Below, one piece after another: positions 40,382 to 49,603 of a stretch of 64,000 nucleotides of DNA. The notes under the pieces are model-generated. The model made no database searches. It had not been told where the DNA came from and was given only the letters and a program-made list of their open reading frames with translations. Origin of the DNA: Clostridia bacterium (GTDB lineage Bacteria > Bacillota > Clostridia > UMGS1810); the NCBI GenBank assembly GCA_017502845.1, contig JAFVUE010000004.1:1-64000 (forward strand), read 5' to 3'. The position numbers and the translations under genes were made by a program. Positions within the stretch are counted from its first letter, which is position 1, and the number at the start of each line of letters is the position of its first letter.

Positions 40382-41265
40382 CAATTACCTGCGTAAAAAT
40401 TTTTAACTATCTTAAGCACTCCGTCTGTGATTTTGCCTACACAGAGGAAATCTCCCTCATTGCCGTAAACTCTGTATTCGCCGTTGGGGAGTTCTGTTTT
40501 TAGAAACATTCCGTTGAGAATCTGTCCTGTCCGTTTTCCGTCAAGACGGATTTCGGAAAGTTCGGCAAACACCGCATCCGTCGGGATGATAAGTGAATCC
40601 TTACCGCCATTTCCTGCGATCTCGCGAATCTCGTCGAGTGTTTTTGCATTATCTAAAGTAAACATTGCAGATTTTGTACGGACAAGACCGCACATACAGG
40701 CGCCAACTCCAAGTTCTTTTCCGATGTCTGCACAAAGTGTACGGATATACGTTCCTTTAGAGCAGGAAACACGCATGGAAAATTCGTTATTTTCAAAGTC
40801 GGAGATCTCAATCTCGTTTATTGTAACTTTACGGACTTTTCGCTCTACTTCCTGTCCCTTACGGGCGTATTCGTAGAGTTTTTTGCCGTTTATCTTAACT
40901 GCGGAATACATTGGGGGAATCTGCTCAATCCCGCCGAGGAATTTGGCCGCAACGGATTTCACATCGTCTTCCGTAATATGAGATGCATCGGTTTCCGATA
41001 AAACCTCGCCCCATATATCCTCTGTATCGGAAGTTATTCCGAGACGTACTCTTGCTATGTATTCTTTATCCGAGCAGGTGAGCATATCGCTGACTTTAGT
41101 GCCTTTTCCCACACAAATTGGCAAAACCCCCGTTGCCTGGGGGTCCAATGTGCCTGTGTGGCCGACTTTCTTCGTGCCGAGTATTTTGCGCATTACGGCA
41201 ACAACATCGTGGGATGTGAAACCCTGCTCTTTGTTTACTATAATAATTCCGTTGATAAGTATCAA
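40381..41265 (-). CDS. truB: tRNA pseudouridine-55 synthase
   Basis: This protein of about 294 residues isomerises U55 in tRNA. Signatures are NKEQGFTSHDVV, KVGHTGTLDPQATGVLP (catalytic Asp), and SKGTYIRTLCADIG, with a C-terminal PUA-like tail. There is no ATG at the expected start: homology begins at INGIIIVNKEQG, where the first codon is ATC. TTG 41265 is the nearest in-frame normal start but touches its AGGAG. The start region is a 16-bp palindrome (GTTGATAAGTATCAAC). So the start is uncertain; the gene itself is not. Confidence 0.92.
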   Translation of the reverse strand: MILINGIIIVNKEQGFTSHDVVAVMRKILGTKKVGHTGTLDPQATGVLPICVGKGTKVSDMLTCSDKEYIARVRLGITSDTEDIWGEVLSETDASHITEDDVKSVAAKFLGGIEQIPPMYSAVKINGKKLYEYARKGQEVERKVRKVTINEIEISDFENNEFSMRVSCSKGTYIRTLCADIGKELGVGACMCGLVRTKSAMFTLDNAKTLDEIREIAGNGGKDSLIIPTDAVFAELSEIRLDGKRTGQILNGMFLKTELPNGEYRVYGNEGDFLCVGKITDGVLKIVKNFYAGN

Positions 41266-41308
41266 CTCCTGAAATTCAAGTAATAGTGAATAAGTAAGGA
41301 ACAAATTA

Positions 41309-41446
41309 ACGGGCTGTCGAGGACGCCAGCCCCTACAATCGTACTATTTGTATTTAATTGTAGGGTTCGGAGGTTTCCGACGAACCATTATCTGCCATAG
41401 ACTTCTGTCTATGTTCGTAGGGGAGGGGCTTGCTCCTCCCGTTTTG
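41309..41446. repeat. Three GTAGGG-type palindromic repeats in a row
   Basis: CGGGCTGtcgaggaCGCCAGCCCCTAC, TTGTAGGGTTCGG...CCGACGAACC and CGTAGGGGAGGggcttgCTCCTCCCG follow one another between nrnA and truB. Each is a hairpin bounded by GTAGGG or its complement. Confidence 0.7.
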
Positions 41447-41454
41447 TATGCTCA

Positions 41455-42405
41455 TTATAATACTTCTGCTAATTTATCGAGGATTAACTTTTTCGCTTCC
41501 TCTAAACCGCACTTGAATGTTATACCTGCGGCACGGGCATGTCCGCCGCCGCCGAAATGTGCAGCAATAAGTGAAACATCAACGCTTTCCCCTGAACGCA
41601 AACTTACTCTGATTTCGTCTGATTTCTTCTTGAAATAGACACCAACCTCTACTCCCTCAATACTTCTTGGAAGATTGGTTATAAAATCAATCTCGTCAAA
41701 GCGCATACCTTTGCTCTCAAGTAATTCGTCTGTAACTGTGATTGATGCAACCTTGCCGTCAAAATATGTGGTAAGGGTGGATGTGATATCGCCCACAATG
41801 TCAATCTGTTTCTTGGTGTAAGTGTCAAAAAGATTCTTGAATATTGCAGTTCCGTTCACACCAGCATCGAGTAAATCCGCACCGACACGCATTGTGTACG
41901 ATGTGGTTGACGAATACTTGAATCCCCCTGTGTCGGAGACGATTGCGGTGTAGATTGCATCCGCAAGTTCCCCTGTGGGTTTAATCCCGAAAACATCTGC
42001 TGCAAGAGAATAGATTATCTCACCTGCGGCAGGTGCTGTGGGGATAACTGCATTGACAGTGGCGAAACCGCTGTTTGTTCTGTGGTGGTCGATACACGCC
42101 GTATGTTCGCTCTTTGCAAAAACGTCATTCAAGCAACAAAGACGGTCAAGCGTTGCACAATCCACAGAAATATACGCATCAAAAACCTGTCCCTCTTGCG
42201 CTTCGGCAAGGGGATTCCAGATAAATCTCAGATGATGGGGAACATCATCTGTTTTTATGCACACAGCGGCGTTCTTGCCAAGGGATTTTAATAAATACCA
42301 CAAGCCAAGGCAAGAGCCGATACAGTCGCCGTCAGGGTTTACGTGCCCGATAACGGCGATGTTGTCGTGCTTTTCAATAAAATCTTTAATTTCAATCAAG
42401 CTCAT
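41455..42405 (-). CDS. nrnA: Oligoribonuclease/pAp phosphatase (DHH family)
   Basis: This 316-residue nanoRNase degrades short RNA oligomers and hydrolyses pAp. The DHH domain has IGHVNPDGDCIGSCLGL and CIDHHRTN (the DHH triad), and the DHHA1 domain ends with GGGGHARAAG. The start overlaps the rbfA stop by one base. It sits in its usual position between rbfA and truB. Confidence 0.92.
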   Translation of the reverse strand: MSLIEIKDFIEKHDNIAVIGHVNPDGDCIGSCLGLWYLLKSLGKNAAVCIKTDDVPHHLRFIWNPLAEAQEGQVFDAYISVDCATLDRLCCLNDVFAKSEHTACIDHHRTNSGFATVNAVIPTAPAAGEIIYSLAADVFGIKPTGELADAIYTAIVSDTGGFKYSSTTSYTMRVGADLLDAGVNGTAIFKNLFDTYTKKQIDIVGDITSTLTTYFDGKVASITVTDELLESKGMRFDEIDFITNLPRSIEGVEVGVYFKKKSDEIRVSLRSGESVDVSLIAAHFGGGGHARAAGITFKCGLEEAKKLILDKLAEVL

Positions 42406-42755
42406 CAGATATCACCTTCGTTAATCTTATTTATAAGCTCGTTGATGTGCATACCGTAATCAACTGAACGGTCAAGCACAAATGTGAATTCGGGAGTAAT
42501 ACGAAGATTAAGGCGGGATGAAATCTCACGGCGGATATAGCCGGATGCACTCTTAAGTGCTTTGAGAGCATCCTGCTTTGCATCTTCGTCGCCCATAACG
42601 GAAACGTGCGCCTTTGCATACTTAAGATCCTTTGTAACATCCACCGCCACAACAGATGTCATAGTGGGGATACGGGGATCTTTAAGAGTGCGGATTATTG
42701 ATGCAAGTTCCCGCAAAACTTCTTCTTTGATTCTATCTATTCTGTTATTTGCCAT
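42405..42755 (-). CDS. rbfA: Ribosome-binding factor A
   Basis: This 116-residue KH-fold protein matures the 30S subunit and 16S 5' end. It has RIKEEVLRELASIIRTLKDPRI and AKAHVSVMG, ending in VDYGMHINELINKI. AAGGTAA precedes the ATG, five bases after the infB stop. Length is typical. Confidence 0.93.
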   Translation of the reverse strand: MANNRIDRIKEEVLRELASIIRTLKDPRIPTMTSVVAVDVTKDLKYAKAHVSVMGDEDAKQDALKALKSASGYIRREISSRLNLRITPEFTFVLDRSVDYGMHINELINKINEGDI

Positions 42756-42760
42756 TTAGA

Positions 42761-45247
42761 TTACCTTTCCACTTCTTCCATATCAAATGATTCGATAATA
42801 TCGCCCTCTTTGATATCGTTGAAGTTCTCTATGCCGATACCGCATTCATAACCGGAAGCAACTTCTTTGGCGTCGTCCTTGAAACGTTTGAGTGAAGAAA
42901 GGACACCCTCGTGGATAACGATGCCGTCGCGGACAATACGAACCTGAGAATTACGCTGAATCTTACCTTCCTGAACGTAACCACCGGCAATAGTACCAAC
43001 GCCTGATACCTTAAAGGTATTACGAACTTCCGCATGACCATATACAACCTCTTTGAACTGAGGAGCAAGCATACCTTTCATAGCGGCTTCGATTTCTTCT
43101 ATTGCTGTGTAGATAACTCTGTATGTGCGGATGTCAACATTATCCCTTGCGGCGGTGGAAACTGCCTGTGCATTGGGACGAACGTTGAAGCCGACGATAA
43201 TTGCGTCAGATGCGGCAGCGAGCATAACGTCGCTCTCTGTGATACCGCCAACGCCGCCGTGGATACAAGCAACACGGACTTCCTCGTTGGAAAGTTTTTC
43301 GAGAGACTGTTTAACTGCCTCAACGCTACCCTGAACGTCTGCTTTAACGATGATATTGAGTGTCTTCATCTCGCCCTCTTTAATGTGGTCAAAGAGTGAA
43401 TCGAGTGAAACGGCTCTACGTGCCTGATTTGCTTCTTCTTTTGCTTTGAACTTTCTTGCTTCAACAACTTCTCTTGCTTTGCGCTCGTCAGCAACTGCAT
43501 AGAAAAGGTCGCCGCCTTCGGGAACTTCGCTTAAACCGATAATCTCAACAGGAACGGAAGGACCTGCTTTCTTAACCTGATTGCCACGGTCGTCAACCAT
43601 TGCACGGACTCTGCCGACAGCCGTACCTGCCACAACTACGTCGCCTACACGGAGAGTACCGTTCTGAACGAGAACTGTAGCAACAGGGCCTCTGCCCTTA
43701 TCAAGCTGTGCCTCAACGACTGTACCTTTACCCATTCTGTCGGGGTTGGCTTTCAGTTCTTTCATATCTGCAACGAGAGTAACCATCTCAAGCAGATCGT
43801 CAATACCCTGATTGAACTTTGCAGAGATAGGCACACAGATTGTGTCGCCGCCCCATTCCTCGGGAACGAGATCGTGCTCTGTGAGTTCCTGCTTGATTCT
43901 GTCGGGGTTAGCACTCTCTTTATCAATCTTGTTGATTGCGATAATGATTGTAACACCTGCGGCTCTTGCGTGGTTGATTGCTTCAACTGTCTGGGGCATG
44001 ATACCGTCATCAGCCGCAACAACGATGATTGCAATATCTGTTACCTGCGCACCACGGAGACGCATTGCTGTAAATGCTTCATGACCTGGTGTGTCGAGGA
44101 ATGTGATTTTCTTGTCGTTGATTCTAACTCTGTAAGCACCGATGTGCTGTGTGATACCACCTGCCTCTTTCGCAATAACGTTAGTGTTGCGGATAGCATC
44201 AAGGAGTGATGTCTTACCGTGGTCAACGTGGCCCATAACAACAACTACAGGTGAACGCGGTTTTAATGATTCGGGTGCATCCTCTACGTCGTTGAAGAGT
44301 TTGTCTTCTTCAGTAACGATAATGAGTTTGTTTACGATAAAGCCAAGGTCTTCACCTACAAGTGAAGCAGTATCAAAGTCAATTGTCTGTGAAACTGCCG
44401 CCATAATGCCAAGTTCAAAGAGTTTCTTAACAACTGTTGTAGCAGGAACTTTCATAAGTTCTGCAAATTCGCCAACGGAAATCTCGTCGGGAACTTCGAT
44501 AACAGTAGGTTCTTTCTTCTCTTCTTCCTTTTTCTTGGGCACGTTCTTGTTTTGAACTACTGCCTTTTCCTGTTTCTTGGGGCCTTTTTTGATTTTCTGT
44601 TTTGTCTGTGAATTGTCGTCGATGTCTACGAGTTTCTCAATCTTCTCTGTGTCCAGCTTGTCAAGGTCAACTACGTTCTGACGTGTGTCAATAACCTTAC
44701 GTGTGTCCTCTTTCTTAATCTCGATAGACTCGATGTCGCTGTTTTCAGAAACGGATTTTTTAAGCTGCTCAAGTTCTTCCTTACGTTTCTTGTCAAGCTC
44801 TGCCTTCTTCTGCTTTTCAAGGCGTTCCTGTTCTTTCTTCTTAGCAATCTTTGCTGCCTGTTCTTTAGCGGCTTTCTCTTTCTCTGCTTTTTCTTTAGCA
44901 GCTTTCTCTTCCGCTTCTTTCTTTGCAGCCGCTTCTTCAGCAGCTTTCTTTGCTGCCTCTTCTGCGGCTTTCTTCGCTTTCTTTGCTTCACGCTCTGCAG
45001 CCGCTTTCTCACGCTCTGCAGTAAGTGCCGCATTAATCTTTGTATATGCCTCTAATATAGTATCTCCGTTGTCGTATTCTTTGAGATGACGTGCGAAGAA
45101 CACATTGATCTCATCCCCTGTGATGGATGCGGTAGTATTCTTCTTGTCAATATCATACTTTGCAAGGAGTTCTGTCATTTCCTTGACGCTCATGCCAAAC
45201 TTTTTGGCGAAATCGGATAATTTAATCTTTGTTCCACCGTTTGTCAT
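42761..45247 (-). CDS. infB: Translation initiation factor IF-2
   Basis: This 828-residue GTPase brings fMet-tRNA to the ribosome. An N-terminal domain is followed by a long Lys/Glu/Ala coiled stretch (about 70-170). The G domain carries [14 protein letters not shown] (G1), GGITQHIG (G2), DTPGHEAFT (G3) and NKIDK (G4). Domains II-IV end near VEEVER. The start overlaps ylxQ by four bases. GGAGGTG precedes the ATG. Confidence 0.97.
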   Translation of the reverse strand: MTNGGTKIKLSDFAKKFGMSVKEMTELLAKYDIDKKNTTASITGDEINVFFARHLKEYDNGDTILEAYTKINAALTAEREKAAAEREAKKAKKAAEEAAKKAAEEAAAKKEAEEKAAKEKAEKEKAAKEQAAKIAKKKEQERLEKQKKAELDKKRKEELEQLKKSVSENSDIESIEIKKEDTRKVIDTRQNVVDLDKLDTEKIEKLVDIDDNSQTKQKIKKGPKKQEKAVVQNKNVPKKKEEEKKEPTVIEVPDEISVGEFAELMKVPATTVVKKLFELGIMAAVSQTIDFDTASLVGEDLGFIVNKLIIVTEEDKLFNDVEDAPESLKPRSPVVVVMGHVDHGKTSLLDAIRNTNVIAKEAGGITQHIGAYRVRINDKKITFLDTPGHEAFTAMRLRGAQVTDIAIIVVAADDGIMPQTVEAINHARAAGVTIIIAINKIDKESANPDRIKQELTEHDLVPEEWGGDTICVPISAKFNQGIDDLLEMVTLVADMKELKANPDRMGKGTVVEAQLDKGRGPVATVLVQNGTLRVGDVVVAGTAVGRVRAMVDDRGNQVKKAGPSVPVEIIGLSEVPEGGDLFYAVADERKAREVVEARKFKAKEEANQARRAVSLDSLFDHIKEGEMKTLNIIVKADVQGSVEAVKQSLEKLSNEEVRVACIHGGVGGITESDVMLAAASDAIIVGFNVRPNAQAVSTAARDNVDIRTYRVIYTAIEEIEAAMKGMLAPQFKEVVYGHAEVRNTFKVSGVGTIAGGYVQEGKIQRNSQVRIVRDGIVIHEGVLSSLKRFKDDAKEVASGYECGIGIENFNDIKEGDIIESFDMEEVER

Positions 45248-45573
45248 AATACTTCACCTCCGTTAATATTTGCCGTAATCTTATTATCTATACTTTTCGC
45301 AAAACCTGCATCGCAAATGGCTACCGCCGCCGCAAACTCTTTGCCGATTGTGTGGCCAAGTTCGGCTTTGGTTCCGATTGATATATATGATACATTATAG
45401 TATGCACAACTGTCCGTGATGCTCTTAAATGTATTGGCACTCACATCCTCGGCTATAAGCACAAGATGTGCCGAGCCGTTTCTGATGGATTCCTTAACGG
45501 CACTTTCGCCGCTTGAAACTTTACCTGCTCTCTTTGCAAGTGAAACTGTTGTAGGAATTATAATATCAATCAC
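45244..45573 (-). CDS. ylxQ: L7Ae-family ribosomal-protein-like protein YlxQ
   Basis: This small L7Ae/L30e-fold protein (about 109 residues) is thought to bind RNA kink-turns. It has [20 protein letters not shown] and [10 protein letters not shown]. Start: GTG 45573 overlaps the ylxR stop; the frame open up to 45609 is extra. It has the usual position between ylxR and infB. Confidence 0.88.
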   Translation of the reverse strand: MIDIIIPTTVSLAKRAGKVSSGESAVKESIRNGSAHLVLIAEDVSANTFKSITDSCAYYNVSYISIGTKAELGHTIGKEFAAAVAICDAGFAKSIDNKITANINGGEVL

Positions 45574-45817
45574 ATCCAATAATATCAGATAATTGGCTGT
45601 ACACTTCATCAGATACAGCCGAACGCAGAATTGCCGATATGCGTTTTTTCTTAATTGCAGCGTTTAAGCATTTTTCCGATTTGCAAAGGTAAGCGCCTCT
45701 GCCTGTATCGCCTATTGACACATTACCGTCGGAATCTTTGCCTATACGGATAAATTCGTGTCTGTCTGCTTTTTTACCGCAACCTGCGCAGGTCCGCGTG
45801 TTTTTGGGGTTTCTCAT
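45566..45817 (-). CDS. ylxR: YlxR/RnpM RNA-binding protein
   Basis: This 83-residue protein has TCAGCGKKADRHEFIRIG, GDTGRGAYLC and KCLNAAIKKKR, the YlxR (DUF448) pattern. Members bind and modulate RNase P RNA. The start overlaps the nusA stop by four bases; the stop overlaps ylxQ. Confidence 0.92.
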   Translation of the reverse strand: MRNPKNTRTCAGCGKKADRHEFIRIGKDSDGNVSIGDTGRGAYLCKSEKCLNAAIKKKRISAILRSAVSDEVYSQLSDIIGCD

Positions 45818-47013
45818 TCTTCGTCGCCTTCTTCGGCATCATCGCCCTTTGAGAAATCAAAATCTCCCAGGGAGCCGGTGAAGATATCGCCGATTGTGGT
45901 GGTTGTTGTACCCCAGTCATTGTAATTGTCTGCCTCTGTGTCGGGCTTAATGTCAATCTTGTAGCCGCAGAGTTTAACTGCGAGACGAGCGTTTTGACCG
46001 TCTTTACCGATTGCAAGTGAGAGAACACTTGGATCTACGAACACAAGTGCTGCTCTTTCTGCCTCGTTAATCTTAACATCTGTGATATCAACGGGAGCAA
46101 ATGCAGAACGGATCATTTTAACGGGATCGTCATAGTAGAGAACAATGTCAACTTTCTCGCCGTTTAATTCATCCATAACTTTCTGGATTCTCATACCGTT
46201 TTTACCTACACACGCACCGATTGGTTCAACGTCTTTGTCGTGAGAGATAACTGCAACCTTTGTTCTTGAACCGGCAACACGTGAGATTGCTTTGATCTCA
46301 ACTGTTCCGTCTGCGATTTCGGGAACTTCCAGTTTGAGGAGGTTCTCGACAAGACCTGTTCTTGTTCTTGAAACCATAATAGCGGGTTCATTGAAACGAA
46401 CTTTTTCCGTTTTAACATTAGCCACATAGAGCTTTAACTGCTGATGGAAATAGTAACGGTCTGTAGGGGACTGTTCGTTTGCGGGGAGGATTGCTTCAAG
46501 CTCTCCAACCTGTTTGCCCAGCCCCATACCGATATCAATATAGATATCGTTGCCTTTGCTGCGCTGAATGATACCTGTAATCATTCCGTTCTGGAGTGAT
46601 GCGAATTCGGAGAGCATAATCTGTCTCTCTGCTTCACGCACTCTCTGCACAACCATCTGTTTTGCTGCCTGAGCTGCAATTCTGCCGAACTCCTTGGGAG
46701 TGTCTTCGATGTTCAAGATATCCCCAACTTCGATAGATGGATCAATCTCCTTTGCTTCGTCAACGAGAATCTGGAGCATATCGTCCTCAATCTCGTCATC
46801 TGTTGCAACAACTTCTTTCTGGATGTAAACTTTCACATCGCCATTTTTGCGGTTCAAGTCAACTTTGAAGTTTTCGTTTGCTGTGTTGTAGTTCTTTTTG
46901 TAAGCAGATACTAACCCTGCCTCAAGTGCTTCAAGGACAATCTCCTTGTCAATGCCTTTCTGCTCTGCGATTTCGTTTAACGCACGCATAAATTCAGCGT
47001 TTATCTTAGCCAT
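45814..47013 (-). CDS. nusA: Transcription factor NusA
   Basis: This 399-residue protein has an N-terminal RNA-polymerase-binding domain (MAKINAEFMRALNEIAEQKGI), an S1 domain (GMITGIIQRSKGNDIYIDIG) and two KH domains (GACVGKNGMRIQKVMDELNGE, split across a loop, and LAIGKDGQNARLAVKL). The acidic C-terminal tail (FSKGDDAEEGDEE) replaces the repeats found in E. coli. It links pausing, termination and antitermination. Confidence 0.95.
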   Translation of the reverse strand: MAKINAEFMRALNEIAEQKGIDKEIVLEALEAGLVSAYKKNYNTANENFKVDLNRKNGDVKVYIQKEVVATDDEIEDDMLQILVDEAKEIDPSIEVGDILNIEDTPKEFGRIAAQAAKQMVVQRVREAERQIMLSEFASLQNGMITGIIQRSKGNDIYIDIGMGLGKQVGELEAILPANEQSPTDRYYFHQQLKLYVANVKTEKVRFNEPAIMVSRTRTGLVENLLKLEVPEIADGTVEIKAISRVAGSRTKVAVISHDKDVEPIGACVGKNGMRIQKVMDELNGEKVDIVLYYDDPVKMIRSAFAPVDITDVKINEAERAALVFVDPSVLSLAIGKDGQNARLAVKLCGYKIDIKPDTEADNYNDWGTTTTTIGDIFTGSLGDFDFSKGDDAEEGDEE

Positions 47014-47036
47014 TTTTCCAAATCCCTCCGTATTAA

Positions 47037-47513
47037 TTAAAATATGCCGTCAAGGCTTAGTTTTACTGATGTTGTTTCCGACTGTGGAATTGTGAATTCT
47101 CCTCCGTCGGTTTCGAGTGTTATGATTCCGTCTGCGAATGAAACGAGTGTGCCTGATATCACTTTTGCACCGTTCACCGCTTTGTAGAGACCGACGTCTA
47201 CTTTAGTTCCGATAAATCTTGCAAAATGCTCTGCCGTTCGAAGTGCTCTGTCAAGCCCCGGGGACGAAACCTCAAGCATATATGCAACATCTATTGGGTC
47301 TTCCTTGTCCAGTGCATCGGAAAGCGCTCTTGAAACTGCTTCACATTCGTTAAGTGAAACGCTTCGCTCTTCCTCCGCCATGTCAAGAAAAATCCGCAGA
47401 TAGTAGTCGCTGCCCTCTTTCTTGAATTCAATGTCGTACACGGTGCAACCGTTTGCCGCCGCAATCGGGGTAACGAGCGCATTAACCGCCGACACTACAT
47501 CTGATTTCTTCAT
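47037..47513 (-). CDS. rimP: Ribosome maturation factor RimP
   Basis: ATG 47513 follows AAGGAGTGGTG and gives 158 residues. Motifs are VYDIEFKKEGSDYYLRIFLD and CEAVSRALSDALD, ending with YMLEVSSPGLDR. It acts in 30S assembly. It is the first gene of the nusA-infB transcription unit, and the preceding leader holds a hairpin (47552-47574). Confidence 0.92.
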   Translation of the reverse strand: MKKSDVVSAVNALVTPIAAANGCTVYDIEFKKEGSDYYLRIFLDMAEEERSVSLNECEAVSRALSDALDKEDPIDVAYMLEVSSPGLDRALRTAEHFARFIGTKVDVGLYKAVNGAKVISGTLVSFADGIITLETDGGEFTIPQSETTSVKLSLDGIF

Positions 47514-47551
47514 CACACCACTCCTTAAGTAGTTGCTTAATACAAACGAAA

Positions 47552-47632
47552 GAGTGGGTTTTGTCAACCCACTCCTTCGCGTTAGTAATTATTGTCAATA
47601 CATAATATACCACAGTATTCCATAAAATGCAA
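47552..47632 (-). promoter_or_regulatory. Promoter and leader hairpin of the rimP-nusA-infB unit
   Basis: Minus strand: TTGCAT (47632-47627), 17 bases, TATATT (47609-47604). Further on, the leader carries GAGTGGGTT-gacaa-AACCCACTC (47574-47552) followed by TTTCGTTTG. The hairpin may end read-through from the upstream gene or act as a weak attenuator in the leader; the short broken T run leaves this open. Confidence 0.6.
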
Positions 47633-47650
47633 GAGTTTTTTGAATTTTTT

Positions 47651-48805
47651 TCAAATCTTCACGGGCGAATTATAATAATCAGCACCCGAGGGGCGGATTT
47701 TGCCGTCTGTTGCGGCAAGTGAAGATATGTCCGTTGCTAGAATGTCGTATATAAACGAACTGTTTTCATTTCCCTCAAAATCCGCAGTTTTAACCACAAA
47801 GGGGAGAGTTGCCTTGTCCTTTGCGTTCTTTATAAACGCCGCACCCTTTTCCGTCATACCGAGGACACGGATATAGTCTGCTTTGGTTTCTTTCTCCATA
47901 CCGATAAGCCCTGCAAGAACTGTCCGCTTTACTCTGCTTGATGTGTATCGTTTGCTTGTAAGGGATGCGAAAAATTCTTCGAGTGTTGTGGATTGTTTGG
48001 CGGATGTAATAAGTTTATTTTCAAATCCGTCCTCAATTCCGGGGATGTTTTTAAGTTTACCTGCATCTGCGGTGCGGTAAAACCCGAGAATAAACTGTTC
48101 CAATCTGTTTGTATCATAACGGCAACCGTCGGGAACAGACGGGACGAGTGATGATATGTCATCGCCCTTTGCAAGTGCATTTCTTATAGCGGTAGAGGAT
48201 GCAAATATCCCCTCGGCTTTTTCGCTTCTGTGGTCAGCACCCTGCCTTGTTATAGGGTATACCTCAAAATCCGCACCTGACTTTATCATTTCCGCAATAT
48301 AATTCACGCCAAGCATATCGTTGGGGTTATTGATGACTTCTTCCATATGGGGGTAGAGGGTTGCAACCGCTTCACGGAGTGCAACGGGGTAACCTTTGCC
48401 CTCGTTCATAAGGGATTCTATTTTATCTTTTAATGCATCGTCTTCATTGGCAAGGATTTTTGCACAACCGACAAGTTTCTCTCTGTCGCCACATTCACTT
48501 CCGAAACTTATGGCGTCTATGCATCCCGTGGCTTTGAGCATTTCGACTCCGCCACGTGCAAAGATTTCTGCCGACTGGAGAACGTATCGTACAGGTAATT
48601 CTATAACGAGATCAGCACCGTTTTGGAGAGCAACTTTTGCCCTTAACCATTTGTCAAAGGTTGCCACATCCCCACGTTGAACGAAAGAACCGCTCATAAC
48701 ACAAACAGCCACATCACAGTTTGAGAGTTTCTTTGCCTGTTCAATCTGATATTTGTGTCCGTTGTGGAACGGATTGTATTCGCATATAATACCTACTGCT
48801 CTCAT
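47651..48805 (-). CDS. tmcAL: tRNA(Met) cytidine acetate ligase
   Basis: ATG 48805 lies six bases after GGGG and gives 384 residues. The N-terminal nucleotidyltransferase fold has VGIICEYNPFHNGHKYQI, CVMSGSFVQRGD and FGSECGD; the tail carries SSVKR-like SSRVKRTVLAGLIG. The family (formerly DUF795/YlbM) uses acetate and ATP to make N4-acetylcytidine at the tRNA-Met wobble base. The long upstream extension of the frame is a shadow over repeats. Confidence 0.9.
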   Translation of the reverse strand: MRAVGIICEYNPFHNGHKYQIEQAKKLSNCDVAVCVMSGSFVQRGDVATFDKWLRAKVALQNGADLVIELPVRYVLQSAEIFARGGVEMLKATGCIDAISFGSECGDREKLVGCAKILANEDDALKDKIESLMNEGKGYPVALREAVATLYPHMEEVINNPNDMLGVNYIAEMIKSGADFEVYPITRQGADHRSEKAEGIFASSTAIRNALAKGDDISSLVPSVPDGCRYDTNRLEQFILGFYRTADAGKLKNIPGIEDGFENKLITSAKQSTTLEEFFASLTSKRYTSSRVKRTVLAGLIGMEKETKADYIRVLGMTEKGAAFIKNAKDKATLPFVVKTADFEGNENSSFIYDILATDISSLAATDGKIRPSGADYYNSPVKI

Positions 48806-48875
48806 GGTTTCACCCCTTATCTGCCTGTGATGTATAAAGTATAACACAAGATTTTGCAGAGTGCAATGATTGATT

Positions 48876-48957
48876 GCGGGACGATGTGGGCATCGTCCCC
48901 TACGATAAGATACGAATGGAGGAACATGTAGGGGCGGATGCCCACATTCGCCCGTTG
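48876..48957. repeat. Two GTAGGG-type palindromic repeats
   Basis: GGGACGATGtgggCATCGTCCCCTAC and TGTAGGGGCGGATGcccacATTCGCCCG. Both are hairpins like those at 34.5, 41.3 and 49.4 kb. The rest of 48806-49218 holds these and the tRNA-linked duplicate but no credible gene. Confidence 0.7.
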
Positions 48958-49020
48958 TATTCTTGTGCCCTCTGCGACTCGCTTCTCTCCCTCGTCGTTC
49001 GAATCGCTCCATTAAAACAA

Positions 49021-49075
49021 AAAATGGTACACCCCTTGAAAAGGGGTATACCATTTTATATGCCTGATGCGATGA
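49021..49075. repeat. Duplicated tRNA-Arg 3' end with own hairpin
   Basis: A hairpin (AAAATGGTAcACCCC/GGGGTATACCATTTT) followed by TATATGCCTGATGCGAT (49057-49073) is an exact 17-base copy of the tRNA 3' end region at 49256-49272, which is also preceded by a hairpin. The upstream bases TTCGAATCGC-CATTAAAA also recur before both. It looks like a tandem duplication or a relic of integration at the tRNA. Confidence 0.7.
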
Positions 49076-49218
49076 ATATGCTACGCATCTTCCCTGCTCG
49101 TCGACCGTGCCTTTGGCACAGTACCCGACATCGCACCACTCGGCTAAGGGACAGTTCCCCGAACTATCCCTTTTAACGCCTCGTGCCCTCTCAGCGTTCG
49201 AATCGCCGCATTAAAATC

Positions 49219-49255
49219 AAAAACGACACACCCCTCAAGAGGGATGTGTCGTTTT
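49219..49255 (-). terminator. Terminator of tRNA-Arg
   Basis: AAAAACGACACA and TGTGTCGTTTTT pair, extended by CCCCTC/GAGGG, immediately 3' of the tRNA on the minus strand. Confidence 0.88.
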
Positions 49256-49257
49256 TA

Positions 49258-49331
49258 TATGCCTGATGCGATTCGAACGCACGACCTTCAGAGTCGGAGT
49301 CTGACACTCTATCCAGCTGAGCTACAGGCAC
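49258..49331 (-). tRNA. tRNA-Arg (anticodon CCG)
   Basis: Seventy-four bases fold as a complete cloverleaf: acceptor GTGCCTG/CAGGCAT (one G-U), D arm GCTC-AGCTGGATA-GAGT, anticodon arm TCAGA-CTCCGAC-TCTGA with anticodon CCG, T arm GTGCG-TTCGAAT-CGCAT, discriminator A. CCA is not encoded. It reads the codon CGG. Confidence 0.96.
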
Positions 49332-49427
49332 ATATCAAAGTCATTATACATAAAAATAAAAACGATGTCAAGGTGGGAGAAGTGTCGGTATTTGACGAAT
49401 GCTTTATTTGCTTTTTTGTTTTCCAAT

Positions 49428-49497
49428 TGTAGGGTTCGGCGCTTGACGACGAACCGAAAAAACGAACGGTGCATCGTAAACGCTGCACCCTACAACC
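49428..49497. repeat. Two GTAGGG-type palindromic repeats before alaS
   Basis: TTGTAGGGTTCGGcgcttgaCGACGAACCG and ACGGTGCATCGTaaACGCTGCACCCTACAACCG. Opposed GTAGGG ends suggest a pair in inverted orientation. No gene lies in 49332-49548. Confidence 0.7.
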
Positions 49498-49548
49498 GTA
49501 ACCTCTGTAACCCCCAATTTTTTTCTACCTTAAAATATATCTAAAATA

Positions 49549-49577
49549 TTGACATATCACGGAAAAAAGGATATACT
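49549..49577 (+). promoter_or_regulatory. Promoter of alaS
   Basis: TTGACA (49549-49554), 17 bases, TATACT (49572-49577), only 27 bases before ATG 49604. The leader is too short for a T-box, which often controls alaS in Bacillota. Confidence 0.85.
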
Positions 49578-49603
49578 ATTAAGATGAATTATAATGAGGT
49601 ATT

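Noticed and set aside
48874-49176. A 100-codon frame through the tRNA-linked repeat region
   Set aside because: It runs through palindromic repeats and a hairpin, lacks a ribosome site and has no protein-like pattern.
49332-49603. T-box leader before alaS
   Set aside because: The promoter is only 27 bases from the start and no AGGGTGG-type T-box sequence is present.
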